Part shown: positions 34,883-43,591 of the stretch, one piece after another
Layout: each line of letters opens with the position of its first letter
Numbering within the stretch: the first letter of the stretch is position 1
From: Paenibacillus whitsoniae
GTDB taxonomy: Bacteria > Bacillota > Bacilli > Paenibacillales > NBRC-103111
Direction: 5' to 3'
Length of the DNA: 64,000 nt
NCBI RefSeq assembly: GCF_003955665.1
Contig: NZ_RXHU01000015.1
Span: forward strand, 310,001-374,000
Translations under genes and position numbers: made by a program
Notes under the pieces: model-generated
The model's database searches: none
Told to the model about the DNA's origin: nothing
Seen by the model: the letters and a program-made list of their open reading frames with translations, nothing else

Positions 34883-36496
34883 TTACTTCTTTTGAGCAAG
34901 GAAGCTATTGATTTGATTCTTCAATTCTTCTTTAATTTTATCTACACCCGAAGCCTTCAAATCGGCATTCATCTTCGACAAGCTTTCATTGATATCGCCG
35001 AAGCCGGACAATAGGAACGGCAGATACTTCTGAACAACCGTGTTGCATTTGGCAATTTCATTTTTTACAGGCTCTTGATCAAATGTAAATCCGGCCAGGA
35101 CATTTTTCTTATACGTTTCCGGTTTAAATTGATAGTCATAATATTTCTTGAGTTGATCCGGCAATCCCGCTGGGATTCTGTTTAATGTTGGATTCCATGT
35201 CAATTGGTAACCTGGAAACAGGTAATTTTTCGCCGGATCGACGCCGTCCGGAACTTTCCACTGATTCGTGCCTACAGGCTGCCAGTTGGTACCTTCAATA
35301 CCATATGTGAACAAATCATTGTTCTCCTGCTTGGAGAAAATCCAATCCAGGAATTCCATGGTTCTGTCAATCTTCTTGGAAGAAGCCGGTATGGCAAGGA
35401 AATTCCACGCTTTACCATCGGTAGATTGCTTTCCAGGTGCCATTTCTTGATTGTTCTTAAAGATCGGCCAGAAACCAAGCTCGGCATTCGGTACCTTTGC
35501 TTTAATTCCGGCTTCTGTTCCCATGAAATTACTCAAGGTTACGAACCCGGCAGCAGTTTGTTTACCTGTTCCCGTCGTTGCCGTCAGTGTATCTGCCGGG
35601 ATAAATTTATTAAACCGCTTTGCTTGATTAAACTCGTTCATCAGATAATCCAAGCCGTATTTGGGATTAATTTTCGCCCATTCCGATGCCGGATCTCCAT
35701 AAGCCGCTATACCAGCAACAGATTTTCCATCCTCTGCGATTTGGGCATAAAGATAATTCGCTTTAGGATTGCCACCGCCAGTAAATGGGAATACCTTTCC
35801 TTCCAACTGTTGCGCATTGATATCGGTAAATAATTTAAAGAAAGCCATATTTCCATAGTTCGCAAAAGGGACCATGTCTTTTTCATTTTGGCTTACTTTG
35901 TCAAGGAAGTTATATAAATCGTCATAACTGCCGATTTCCTTCATGCCGTACTTCGTTAACAGGTCTTTTCTGTAGTATACACCTTCCATATCCATAAACG
36001 CGTTTGTAACCGGAATGACATAGGTTTTGCCAAAGATCTTGTTGTCATTGATATATTCGGGCGAGAACGCCTTTTGAAGTCCGGGATATTTAGGATTGTT
36101 AAAGTATTTGCTCAAATCCGCCAATGCGCCGTCTTTCGCGTTTTTATCCTTATCCCACGGGACAAAGAGGTCGAAATCCTCTCCCGCTGTCAGCCATAAT
36201 TGTTGCTTTGTCCCATAGTCGGCAGGCGGCGTCCAGGTAAGATTCAAGGTCGTATTCAGGGTATCCTTTGTCCGTTTCTCAAACTCTTTAACGGCGGGAT
36301 CGACAGCGCGATAGTGCGCATTTTCAGCACCGAACAGACGAACGTTGAGTGTAACCGGGTCTTTGCTTTTGGCAGGCGCAGCACTTCCTGCAGTCGAAGC
36401 GCTTTCGGTCGATTTGCTTTCTTCCTTACTGCATCCAACGATTGATGCAGCAAGCAATGTTATAGCAAGCGGCACCACGAATAACTTTTTTTTCAT
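34883..36496 (-). CDS. Sugar ABC transporter binding lipoprotein (LplA-type)
   Basis: A 537-residue lipoprotein with lipobox ASIVGC (Cys at about residue 22) and a Ser/Ala/Thr-rich tether before the binding domain. ATG at 36496 is used because AGGGAGG followed by an A-run precedes it; an ATG eight codons upstream has no such site. It is the last gene of the LplB-YtcP-LplA unit, 54 bases after the YtcP-type gene. Like its paralogue at 30685-32319 it belongs to the long CUT1 binding proteins for oligosaccharides. It has its own strong terminator. Confidence 0.93.
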   Translation of the reverse strand: MKKKLFVVPLAITLLAASIVGCSKEESKSTESASTAGSAAPAKSKDPVTLNVRLFGAENAHYRAVDPAVKEFEKRTKDTLNTTLNLTWTPPADYGTKQQLWLTAGEDFDLFVPWDKDKNAKDGALADLSKYFNNPKYPGLQKAFSPEYINDNKIFGKTYVIPVTNAFMDMEGVYYRKDLLTKYGMKEIGSYDDLYNFLDKVSQNEKDMVPFANYGNMAFFKLFTDINAQQLEGKVFPFTGGGNPKANYLYAQIAEDGKSVAGIAAYGDPASEWAKINPKYGLDYLMNEFNQAKRFNKFIPADTLTATTGTGKQTAAGFVTLSNFMGTEAGIKAKVPNAELGFWPIFKNNQEMAPGKQSTDGKAWNFLAIPASSKKIDRTMEFLDWIFSKQENNDLFTYGIEGTNWQPVGTNQWKVPDGVDPAKNYLFPGYQLTWNPTLNRIPAGLPDQLKKYYDYQFKPETYKKNVLAGFTFDQEPVKNEIAKCNTVVQKYLPFLLSGFGDINESLSKMNADLKASGVDKIKEELKNQINSFLAQKK

Positions 36497-36550
36497 CTTT
36501 TTTTCCTCCCTAATCATCATATATCTATACTAAAACCGCTGGTGGCGGGT

Positions 36551-37432
36551 TCAGCCCTTCACAGCTCCAACCACTAAACCTTTGACAAAGTACTTTTGCA
36601 GAAAAGGATAAATGAAGATGATAGGGCCTACCGTGACTACGGCAGTGGCCATTTTGGCCGTATTCGTCGGCACGACATAATTAAGCGTAACCCCGGGCAA
36701 TTCGTTTACTTGATTCGCAAAGTCCACTTCTCTCAATACCTTCATGATCAGATATTGCAGAGAGAATAAATCTTTATCGTTAATATAAAGTGTGGCTGTG
36801 AACCATTCGTTCCAGAAAGCGAGTCCGTAAAACAATCCGATCGTTGCCAGTGCAGGCTTTGCTAACGGCAGGATGATTTTGAATAAAATATAGATGTCAT
36901 TAGCTCCATCCATTTTGGCGGACTCAGCCAGTGATTCCGGGATTTGCTTGAAAAAATTTCTTAACAAAAACATATTGAACGGGTTAACCATCACAGGCAG
37001 GATATAAACTAAAATATTGTCCGTTAAGTTTAAATATTTTGTGATGAGGAGATAAGTTGGTATTAAGCCTCCGTTAAACAACATCGTAAAATAGACGAAA
37101 AAAGCAATCTTGTTTCTGTGTGTAAAGGTTTTTACCGAAAGAGCATAGGCCATCGCACTCGTAAGGATCAGGCAAAGCACCGTACCCAAAACGGTGAAAA
37201 TGATCGTTGTCTTGTAAGCATTAAATATGGCATTGTCCTGGAATATGACCCTGTAGGCAAACAATGATATTTCTTTGGGAATGAGAACGAAGCCAGTCAT
37301 TTGTACCGCTTTTTCGTCTGATACGGAGCTGGATAGAATAAGGATAAAAGGCAAAATGCAAAACAAAGAAAAGATCGTCATAAACAGATAAGAAAAAATA
37401 TCTATGCCTTTTCCCTCAAGGCTTTTATTCAT
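36551..37432 (-). CDS. Carbohydrate ABC transporter permease (YtcP-type)
   Basis: A 293-residue permease with six helices. ATG at 37432 follows TAGGAGGTG at good spacing. It contains the EAA-type loop ESAKMDGANDIYILFKIILP and ends KYFVKGLVVGAVKG, the family terminus. It is paired with the LplB-type gene 11 bases upstream and with the binding protein downstream. Confidence 0.94.
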   Translation of the reverse strand: MNKSLEGKGIDIFSYLFMTIFSLFCILPFILILSSSVSDEKAVQMTGFVLIPKEISLFAYRVIFQDNAIFNAYKTTIIFTVLGTVLCLILTSAMAYALSVKTFTHRNKIAFFVYFTMLFNGGLIPTYLLITKYLNLTDNILVYILPVMVNPFNMFLLRNFFKQIPESLAESAKMDGANDIYILFKIILPLAKPALATIGLFYGLAFWNEWFTATLYINDKDLFSLQYLIMKVLREVDFANQVNELPGVTLNYVVPTNTAKMATAVVTVGPIIFIYPFLQKYFVKGLVVGAVKG

Positions 37433-37443
37433 GTAAACACCTC

Positions 37444-38421
37444 CTAAAAAATGGCGGAATCCTGATCGTATTTCTTTGCGAGCCAATTCGTAACAAATAC
37501 AATAACTAAGCCTACAAACGATTGATAAAGGCCAATGGCGGTGGACATGCTGATATCATTCATCTGCCTGAGCATTCTGAATACATAAGTGTCAATAACA
37601 TCAGTTGTGTCATACAAATTCGGATTATCGCCGACGATGGCATAAATCATTCCCAAATCCCCGTGGAAGATGCCGCCGATGCCGAATAAAGTTAATAGCA
37701 CGGCAGTTGTTCTGAGCTGCGGCAGCGTGATCTTTGTTATACACTGCAGCCGGCTAGCTCCGTCCATTTTGGCAGCCTCATAAATTTCCTGGTCAATCCC
37801 TGCTATAGCGGCCAAATAGAGGACGGAACCGAAGCCTGCTGTTTTCCAAATTTTCAATACGATCAGGATCCCGGTCCATAATGCCGGATTGGCATAAAAA
37901 TTGATGGCTTGCCCTTCTTTCAAATAACCAACTGCTTTCAAAACCGTATTGATAAATCCTACATCCGTAGATAACAAGGCAAAAACAAACATGGAAACCA
38001 ACGTCCACGATATAAAATTAGGCAGAATGACAATGGACTGTGTCACCTTCTTGAAATACTTGGAGCTGATTTCGGATAGAACAATGGCAATAAGGACGGA
38101 GAAGAACAAACCGGTTAACAGAAATAAAATATTTAGGTACACCGTGTTCCAGGTGACAGCCAGCCAATCCTTTGAAGTGAAGAAATACTCAAAATTTTTC
38201 AGTCCGACAAATTTACTTTTAAAAATCCCTTTTACGACGTTAAAATTTTGAAAAGCTACAATGATGCCTACCATCGGCAGGTACTTAAAAATCACAAAAT
38301 ATAAAATACCCGGCAGTACCATTACGTACAGATAAAAATTTTGTTGAATATCGGATACAAAAGTCTTTTTCTTTTTTAGGACTCGGCTATCCGATTGGGT
38401 TTTACTCAAAGCTGTATCCAT
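37444..38421 (-). CDS. Carbohydrate ABC transporter permease (LplB-type)
   Basis: A 325-residue permease starting with a soluble N-terminus (residues 1-30), then YLYVMVLPGILYFVIFKYLP, and an EAA loop YEAAKMDGASRLQCITKITLP. It heads the operon and follows AGGGAGGGAAACC. Its promoter, at 38484-38511, shares a conserved block with the GH28-like gene's promoter, so transport and cytoplasmic degradation are likely induced together. Confidence 0.94.
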   Translation of the reverse strand: MDTALSKTQSDSRVLKKKKTFVSDIQQNFYLYVMVLPGILYFVIFKYLPMVGIIVAFQNFNVVKGIFKSKFVGLKNFEYFFTSKDWLAVTWNTVYLNILFLLTGLFFSVLIAIVLSEISSKYFKKVTQSIVILPNFISWTLVSMFVFALLSTDVGFINTVLKAVGYLKEGQAINFYANPALWTGILIVLKIWKTAGFGSVLYLAAIAGIDQEIYEAAKMDGASRLQCITKITLPQLRTTAVLLTLFGIGGIFHGDLGMIYAIVGDNPNLYDTTDVIDTYVFRMLRQMNDISMSTAIGLYQSFVGLVIVFVTNWLAKKYDQDSAIF

Positions 38422-38460
38422 GGTTTCCCTCCCTTTTCTGACTTCCTTGCTGATAGGATT

Positions 38461-38512
38461 ACTATCGCAAACTTCGGGTGCAGAGAATAGTTTAAGAAGC
38501 TACAAAATCAAC
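38461..38512 (-). promoter_or_regulatory. Promoter block of the LplB-type permease operon (twin of 30582-30633)
   Basis: On the minus strand: -35 TTGATT (38506-38511), 16-base spacer ending CTTAAAC, -10 TATTCT (38484-38489), then TTTGCGATAGT about 12 bases further on. The untranslated leader to the ATG is about 60 bases. Confidence 0.7.
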
Positions 38513-38603
38513 GAATTCAAACCATTGCTGCACTTCAAAAAGCTTCAAATTCATTAAATTTAGTAGAATGCATAGCGAAGTTCTCCTATGAATGAATGAA
38601 TGG

Positions 38604-38636
38604 AAAAGCCAGCAAACGCAAGTGTTTGCTGGCTTT
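38604..38636 (-). terminator. Terminator after the small membrane protein gene
   Basis: AAAGCCAGCAAAC pairs with GTTTGCTGGCTTT over a seven-base loop; on the minus strand the arm ends CTTTTCC. The same stem core recurs at 59275-59308. Confidence 0.7.
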
Positions 38637-38684
38637 GATCCTTTGCCGTTTCCATACGACGGAGATCCACGTTCACTTCCATAC

Positions 38685-39161
38685 TCATTCCTGATCCCCC
38701 TCAGAATCGATCGAATCCCTTTCGGTCTGAGTTCGTAATGCAGATTTTATTAGTGTCCCCACTAAAATCCCAACAAAACAGCCAATTATACCTAACCAAA
38801 CTGGACCAAGACAATAGGTCGAAAAAATGATACCGACTGTTCCAAAAAAAGCACCAAATACGAACGGGATGGTACTATACGGTCTTGTACCTCCTCCAGC
38901 ATCTTTATACGCATCCCACATACCAAACATATAAATACAAGGATAAAACATCAACCATTGGTAATTGGTCTGGTTGATTGTCTTTTCAATTTCCCCGTGA
39001 AAACTGGAAATGATGATGACATTTAAATTAGAATTTACATTAATTAGAAATTCCAACCCTACTAATAGTAGTCCCTTTAACACCTTGCCGTTCAACAATT
39101 GTCCAAATCCTGGAAGAGCTATACTCCAAAGGATGACTTCGAGTTGGATACTTTTTTTCAT
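38685..39161 (-). CDS. Small multi-helix membrane protein of unknown function
   Basis: A 158-residue protein with about four hydrophobic segments (starting VILWSIALPGFGQLLNGKVL) and a charged, Asp/Glu-rich tail. The motif PGFGQLLNGK resembles TM2-type small membrane proteins, but I do not recognise a named family. It is more AT-rich than its neighbours, as is the divergent DUF3231 gene. A terminator-like hairpin follows about 50 bases after its stop. No clear functional context; probably unrelated to the glycan systems on either side. Confidence 0.65.
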   Translation of the reverse strand: MKKSIQLEVILWSIALPGFGQLLNGKVLKGLLLVGLEFLINVNSNLNVIIISSFHGEIEKTINQTNYQWLMFYPCIYMFGMWDAYKDAGGGTRPYSTIPFVFGAFFGTVGIIFSTYCLGPVWLGIIGCFVGILVGTLIKSALRTQTERDSIDSEGDQE

Positions 39162-39317
39162 TTAACTCACGCTCTTCTTTTTTATTAGTTATGTTATTTT
39201 GCACTAAAGTTAAGTGTCTTATTATCGGTTCTAGAAAAGAAAGGTAAAATTCGATGCATTGATTTAGTCACGAAAGGGAAAAATAGATGGAAGAAGTTTA
39301 TCGATCGGAGGGTGCTG

Positions 39318-40373
39318 TTGAATATGAATAATCTAAAAGAACAAATACAGGTTAATTCTGAAAGTTACGCAAAGGAAAAATTAACGTCAGCCGAACAAGG
39401 TAAGCTGTGGGCAACCTATACGGGGAATACCATGTGTATATGCGTCTTAAGTTATATGCTGAATCATGTTGAAGATCTAGAAATCAGGAAAGTCCTTGAA
39501 GACGGTCTAAGCTTGTCCAAACAATTTGTACAGTCCATCAAAGAGATATTTGTCCATGAAGATTACCCCATACCTAAAGGATTTTCTGAAGAGGACGTAA
39601 ACGTTAATGCACCTAGGCTATTTCAAGATGAGTTTTACCTTCATTACTTGAAGTATGTCGGCAAAGCTGGCGCAAGTCTATATGCAATTGGTGTTCCCCT
39701 TGTAACGAGGTCGGATGTTCGGACATTTTTCACACAATGTCTTGACTCAACGACAAAATTTTTGAATGAGGTAAACATAACATTAATCAAAAAGGGGTTT
39801 ATGTCAAAACCCACTTTCATTCCTTATCCCAAGAATGTTGAATTCATTAAGAAGCAAAGTTATCTCAATGGATTTTTTGGTGATATAAGACCGCTTCAAG
39901 CTTTAGAGATTACACATCTGTTCGATAACATCGAGAATAACGCGACAAGCAAAGCGGTTTTAATTGGCTTTAGTCAAGTTGCCCAAACGAAAGAGGCAAG
40001 GGATTATTTTCAAAGGGGAAAGGAAATAGCCAACAAACATTATGAGATCTTTAGTAAAATGCTACAAAAAGAAAATTTATCATCTCCCCCAATTTTTGAC
40101 CCATTGGTGACGACTTCAACTATTGCGCCGTTTTCAGATAAGTTGATGATGTTCCATAAGCTGGACATGTTTGCAATGAGAATAAGAGCATATGGGAATG
40201 CTTTATCGATGTGTGCCAGACACGATGTTGCCGAAAAATTGGGACGTCTTACACTGGAAGTCGGAAATTTTGTTGAAGATGGAGCTAATATCATGATTGA
40301 ACACGGTTGGTTGGAACAGCCGCCGCAAGCCGCGGACCGTGACGCCTTGGTTTACAATAATAAAACTGAGTAA
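39318..40373 (+). CDS. DUF3231 family protein
   Basis: A protein of about 351 residues made of two similar helical halves of about 160 residues each (for example LTSAEQGKLWATYTGN in the first and LTHLFDNIENNATSKAVL-type sequence in the second). This fits the DUF3231 (PF11553) layout of two ferritin-like helical bundles. The family is common in Bacillus and Paenibacillus and has no assigned activity. The start is uncertain: GGAGGG (39307-39312) is best spaced from TTG at 39318, while ATG at 39324 is two codons later. It is divergent from the small membrane protein gene and ends at a strong terminator. A possible promoter with TTGCAC lies about 110 bases upstream. Confidence 0.85.
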   Translation: MNMNNLKEQIQVNSESYAKEKLTSAEQGKLWATYTGNTMCICVLSYMLNHVEDLEIRKVLEDGLSLSKQFVQSIKEIFVHEDYPIPKGFSEEDVNVNAPRLFQDEFYLHYLKYVGKAGASLYAIGVPLVTRSDVRTFFTQCLDSTTKFLNEVNITLIKKGFMSKPTFIPYPKNVEFIKKQSYLNGFFGDIRPLQALEITHLFDNIENNATSKAVLIGFSQVAQTKEARDYFQRGKEIANKHYEIFSKMLQKENLSSPPIFDPLVTTSTIAPFSDKLMMFHKLDMFAMRIRAYGNALSMCARHDVAEKLGRLTLEVGNFVEDGANIMIEHGWLEQPPQAADRDALVYNNKTE

Positions 40374-40392
40374 GATCTTAAGTTGTTACAAC

Positions 40393-40435
40393 ACCGTCTA
40401 GGCATCCGAATTCTGGCTGTCTAGACGGTTTTTTT
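40393..40435 (+). terminator. Terminator after the DUF3231 gene
   Basis: ACCGTCTAG pairs exactly with CTAGACGGT over a 19-base loop, followed by TTTTTTT. Confidence 0.9.
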
Positions 40436-40441
40436 ATGGAC

Positions 40442-40479
40442 AAAAACTTAGCCCTGATCATCTTCACGTGATCAGGGCT
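40442..40479 (-). terminator. Terminator after the beta-helix protein gene
   Basis: AGCCCTGATCA pairs exactly with TGATCAGGGCT over eight bases, followed on the minus strand by AAGTTTTTG. It lies 20 bases after the stop at 40500 and back to back with the DUF3231 terminator. Confidence 0.9.
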
Positions 40480-40499
40480 ATTCTGCTTAGACTAGAGTG

Positions 40500-42578
40500 T
40501 TACTGTGTAACCACCGCGTCATCAAAGCTCGCCGTCGAGGAAGCCATGCGGTAGCCGATTTTGCCAGTAGTCAGCTCCGACACGCTATTCGTATAGGTAA
40601 TAAGCTGAGTATTATTGACCGATCCGTCAATCGTATTGCCCGTTACCTTCACCTTGAGGTCGTACCATGTGCTAATGCTGGAGCTGAACGAAGCACTCGT
40701 TAACAAGGTCAGCGTCCCGCTTACTTTTTTGTATAACTCAAGAGCATTCGTGCTGTTGTTGATGCGGAGCATATAGTAATTGTTAGCATCTGTCACACGG
40801 AAAAGCAGTCCTGCATTGGCATAAGTATTATTTAGCTTCACTTTGGAAGAATACGTGTAATTCGTCCAACTGCTCCCAGCAAAGGCTAAGGCTTCACCCG
40901 TCGCCAATGACTGATTTAACACTTTCGTTCCGTCCGTGATGACACTCCACGTTCCGCCGCTTGTTGTCCAATTACTGGAGCCATTTTCAAAATTATCACT
41001 AAATACCGTAACCGTTGGGTTGGAAGGAATCCCTACGCCTTCGTATGCGCCGCGGTCTGTTACACTGTTAGCCGGAACTGCGCTGCCCCAATAATCGATA
41101 CCACCGTTCCCCGTAATCGCGACACCGCTATCAATGGCCGGTGAACCGTTCTGCAGCTTGTAGCCATCCACCGCAGTTCGACTCGTTCCAGTGCCAGGAC
41201 TAACTAGCATGGGATTGGATGTAAGCTTATGCGCATCGCTTGGCTCGGAGCCGGGGTGATTGCCATAAAACACATTATAATCAAACACCGTATTCGTGCC
41301 GCTGCCGTAGGAGTAGCCGCCGCTGCCTAGGTTATAGATGATATTATTTTTAAAAGACGTATTGCTCGCATAGCCCCCCCAATCGTTGATTAATAAAATA
41401 TTGGTGCCCGTCCCCGCCTTAACATAAATCGTGTTGTTATAGATACTCGTATTCGTGACAGGGCCTGCCAATTGAAAAATCCGTGTGCCATCGTTCTGAC
41501 TGATGTTATAACGAACAATGGTGCCATTATTGAAATTACTTGTACCGTTATTACAAATGAGTACGAAGCCGCCTTCGTTGTCATGGCTATAGTTATATTG
41601 AATGATCGTTCGATTCGAGTCATAATCGGAGTCAAATCCTTGGCCGTCCAAGCTGCCATGTGTGCTATACGCTTCGTTGTACTGCACGAGTGCATCGTCC
41701 GAATTGAACGGCCAGATCGCAACCGCCTCAGCGCCGGAACGCATATTGGCATGATGAACGACATTGTACTGGATGACAGGAGCTGTGCTTACCCTAACCA
41801 GAATGCCATCACGCCCTGTATCGTACACCGTGTTATACTGAATCAGCACGTTGGTGAAGCCGGACCACGGACCGGAATCGACCATACCGCCGCGGTTCAT
41901 CCAGCGGGAATGCGTCTGAATGCCCGTTGCATCCACGGTGTACACGGTGTTATTTTCGATCAGAACGTCATTCCATTTGGTGGATACGGAAGTTCCTAAG
42001 GCCTGCACCGCAATGCCGCCGTTTTTCTTATCTGTATTGATCCCATTCACATCATGTACAGTGAGATTGGAGATATGAATGTAGTTGGCTGTTCCGTAGT
42101 CCGAAGCAACAACGTTGACGCCTAGTCGTTTGGCAGCGGTCACCCCCGTGTTCGTCACTTCCAGGTTCTTAATTTCCCAGTACTCTTGATTGTACAGATA
42201 AACGGCCGCTCCTCCGCTGCCATCCGCATTCATCGTAAGCCCACCCCCGTTAATGAGCGGCTTACTTCCGCTGCCGTAGCTGGAGAGTGTAATCGGACTG
42301 CCAGACACGCCAGAACCCTTCGGATAAAGCTGTCCGGTCCAAGTGCCTCCTGATTTCAATAAGATCTGATCACCAGGTGCGAACGTTGTAGCATTCACCT
42401 TGGACAGGCTCTTCCAAGCCGTTGCCGCGCTTTTTCCATCTCCACTGTCATCAGGTCTCGAGGAATCCACATAGTAGATGGTACCCGCTGCCATAGCGGC
42501 TTTGGGCAAAGCGCCTAACAAGGAAAACAAAATAACGAAGCAAGAGAAGATGGCAAGCAGTTTTTTAGCTGAATACAT
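40500..42578 (-). CDS. Secreted right-handed parallel beta-helix protein with C-terminal LamG-like domain
   Basis: A 692-residue exported protein; ATG at 42578 follows AAGGAGG and gives a signal peptide ending near KAAMAA. Residues about 33-500 start with YYVDSSRPDDSGDG and GDQILLKSGGTW, the usual opening of pectate-lyase-superfamily beta-helices, and continue with many Asn-ladder coils such as NVLIQYNTVYDTGRDGILV. The last 165 residues form a concanavalin-like beta-sandwich (VFSDNFENGSSNW... to the end), likely carbohydrate binding. A catalytic family (such as a PL9- or PL6-like lyase) cannot be fixed by eye. A CcpA cre site lies about 35 bases before the start codon. The gene adjoins the MalEFG-type transporter operon. 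Confidence 0.8.
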   Translation of the reverse strand: MYSAKKLLAIFSCFVILFSLLGALPKAAMAAGTIYYVDSSRPDDSGDGKSAATAWKSLSKVNATTFAPGDQILLKSGGTWTGQLYPKGSGVSGSPITLSSYGSGSKPLINGGGLTMNADGSGGAAVYLYNQEYWEIKNLEVTNTGVTAAKRLGVNVVASDYGTANYIHISNLTVHDVNGINTDKKNGGIAVQALGTSVSTKWNDVLIENNTVYTVDATGIQTHSRWMNRGGMVDSGPWSGFTNVLIQYNTVYDTGRDGILVRVSTAPVIQYNVVHHANMRSGAEAVAIWPFNSDDALVQYNEAYSTHGSLDGQGFDSDYDSNRTIIQYNYSHDNEGGFVLICNNGTSNFNNGTIVRYNISQNDGTRIFQLAGPVTNTSIYNNTIYVKAGTGTNILLINDWGGYASNTSFKNNIIYNLGSGGYSYGSGTNTVFDYNVFYGNHPGSEPSDAHKLTSNPMLVSPGTGTSRTAVDGYKLQNGSPAIDSGVAITGNGGIDYWGSAVPANSVTDRGAYEGVGIPSNPTVTVFSDNFENGSSNWTTSGGTWSVITDGTKVLNQSLATGEALAFAGSSWTNYTYSSKVKLNNTYANAGLLFRVTDANNYYMLRINNSTNALELYKKVSGTLTLLTSASFSSSISTWYDLKVKVTGNTIDGSVNNTQLITYTNSVSELTTGKIGYRMASSTASFDDAVVTQ

Positions 42579-42612
42579 CAATGATTCCTCCTTACATAAT
42601 CGGACACACATC

Positions 42613-42626
42613 TGTTAGCGCTTTCA
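42613..42626 (-). promoter_or_regulatory. CcpA cre site upstream of the beta-helix protein gene
   Basis: TGAAAGCGCTAACA matches the catabolite-responsive element consensus (TGWAANCGNTNWCA) at all fixed positions. It overlaps the candidate -35 TTGAAA, so CcpA binding should block transcription when preferred sugars are present. Confidence 0.7.
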
Positions 42627-42660
42627 ATTCCTTCCATTCCAATCCTACTTCTCGTTAGCT

Positions 42661-42710
42661 AAAAAACTAAGCATTCAGCTACTGATAATTTGCCGATCAC
42701 GCGAATGCTG
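42661..42710 (-). terminator. Terminator after the MalEFG-type operon
   Basis: GCATTC pairs with GAATGC over a long loop with an inner TGAT/ATCA helix, followed on the minus strand by TTAGTTTTTT. It is about 60 bases after the stop at 42767. Confidence 0.6.
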
Positions 42711-42766
42711 CTTCCTCACCTCCCTTCAAGAATCCCATTTTCCTTCTTAAGTTTGTATCCTTAGTA

Positions 42767-43591
42767 TCAACCTTTAACCCCTGACATCGTAACGCCTTGA
42801 ACAAAATACTTTTGTGAAAAAATAAATAGCGCAATCGTAGGCAGCACGGCTACAGCAGCACCAGCCATTTGCAGCGCATAGTCAGCGCCCGCCTCGGTCT
42901 GGAAATAGGATAAGCCCACCGTTAGAAGCTGCTTCTTCATGTCTGTTATGAATACAAAAGGCGAAGCGAAATCGTTCCATGTCCATAAGAAGGTGAACAA
43001 GACCATAGTCACTAGCGCCGGTTTGGCGAGCGGTAAAATTATGCGATAATACACTTTATAATGCGAACAACCATCCACAATGGCCGCTTCGGATATTTCT
43101 TTGGGAATACTAATAAAAAATTGTCGGAGCAAGAACAGGAAGAAGACATCAAAGGCCGCAGGCAGAATAATCGCCCAATGCGTATTATTTAAGTGAAGGT
43201 ACTTGTACAATAAGAACCTCGCTACAATGGTCGTATCGGAAGGAATCATCATTTTGGCAATCAAGATCATGAAAATGACGTTTTTGAACCGGAACTCCAG
43301 CCTGGCAAAGGCATACGCCGCCATCGTGACGAGCAGTCCCCTTAACACGAGAACACCCAGCACGACTTTAACCGAATTCAAATACCAGATGAAATAAGTT
43401 TTGTGTTTGAAGATCGTTTCAAAATTGCCCGTAAACGGATGACTGATGAAAAGTGAAGCCGGATGCTGCGACATCTCGATCGGCGTTTTCAGTGAAAATG
43501 AAATCATGAACAGAAACGGAATGATCATCACAAGGCCGATGAGAAGCATCACGTAGGTCAGCACGAGTTTCGGTTTTAATAATGTACCCAT
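42767..43591 (-). CDS. Carbohydrate ABC transporter permease (MalG/LacG-type)
   Basis: A 274-residue six-helix permease. ATG at 43591 is used because GGAGGGGG precedes it; the gene overlaps the upstream permease by 16 bases. The EAA loop reads SEAAIVDGCSHYKVYYRIILP and the terminus KYFVQGVTMSGVKG is typical. It is the last gene of a binding protein-MalF-MalG operon and differs from the LplB/YtcP pairs elsewhere in the window, so it belongs to another CUT1 subgroup. Confidence 0.94.
   Translation of the reverse strand: MGTLLKPKLVLTYVMLLIGLVMIIPFLFMISFSLKTPIEMSQHPASLFISHPFTGNFETIFKHKTYFIWYLNSVKVVLGVLVLRGLLVTMAAYAFARLEFRFKNVIFMILIAKMMIPSDTTIVARFLLYKYLHLNNTHWAIILPAAFDVFFLFLLRQFFISIPKEISEAAIVDGCSHYKVYYRIILPLAKPALVTMVLFTFLWTWNDFASPFVFITDMKKQLLTVGLSYFQTEAGADYALQMAGAAVAVLPTIALFIFSQKYFVQGVTMSGVKG

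Noticed and set aside
35204..35833. A 209-codon plus-strand frame opposite an LplA-type gene
   Set aside because: Antisense shadow of a conserved binding-protein gene with lipobox and family motifs.
41472..41999. A 175-codon plus-strand frame opposite the beta-helix protein
   Set aside because: The repeated coil structure of the beta-helix gene explains the long open antisense frame.
42661..42730. Possible small ORF starting GTGAGGAAGCAGC after the MalEFG-type operon
   Set aside because: It is only 14 codons, lies within the terminator hairpin and has no supporting context.
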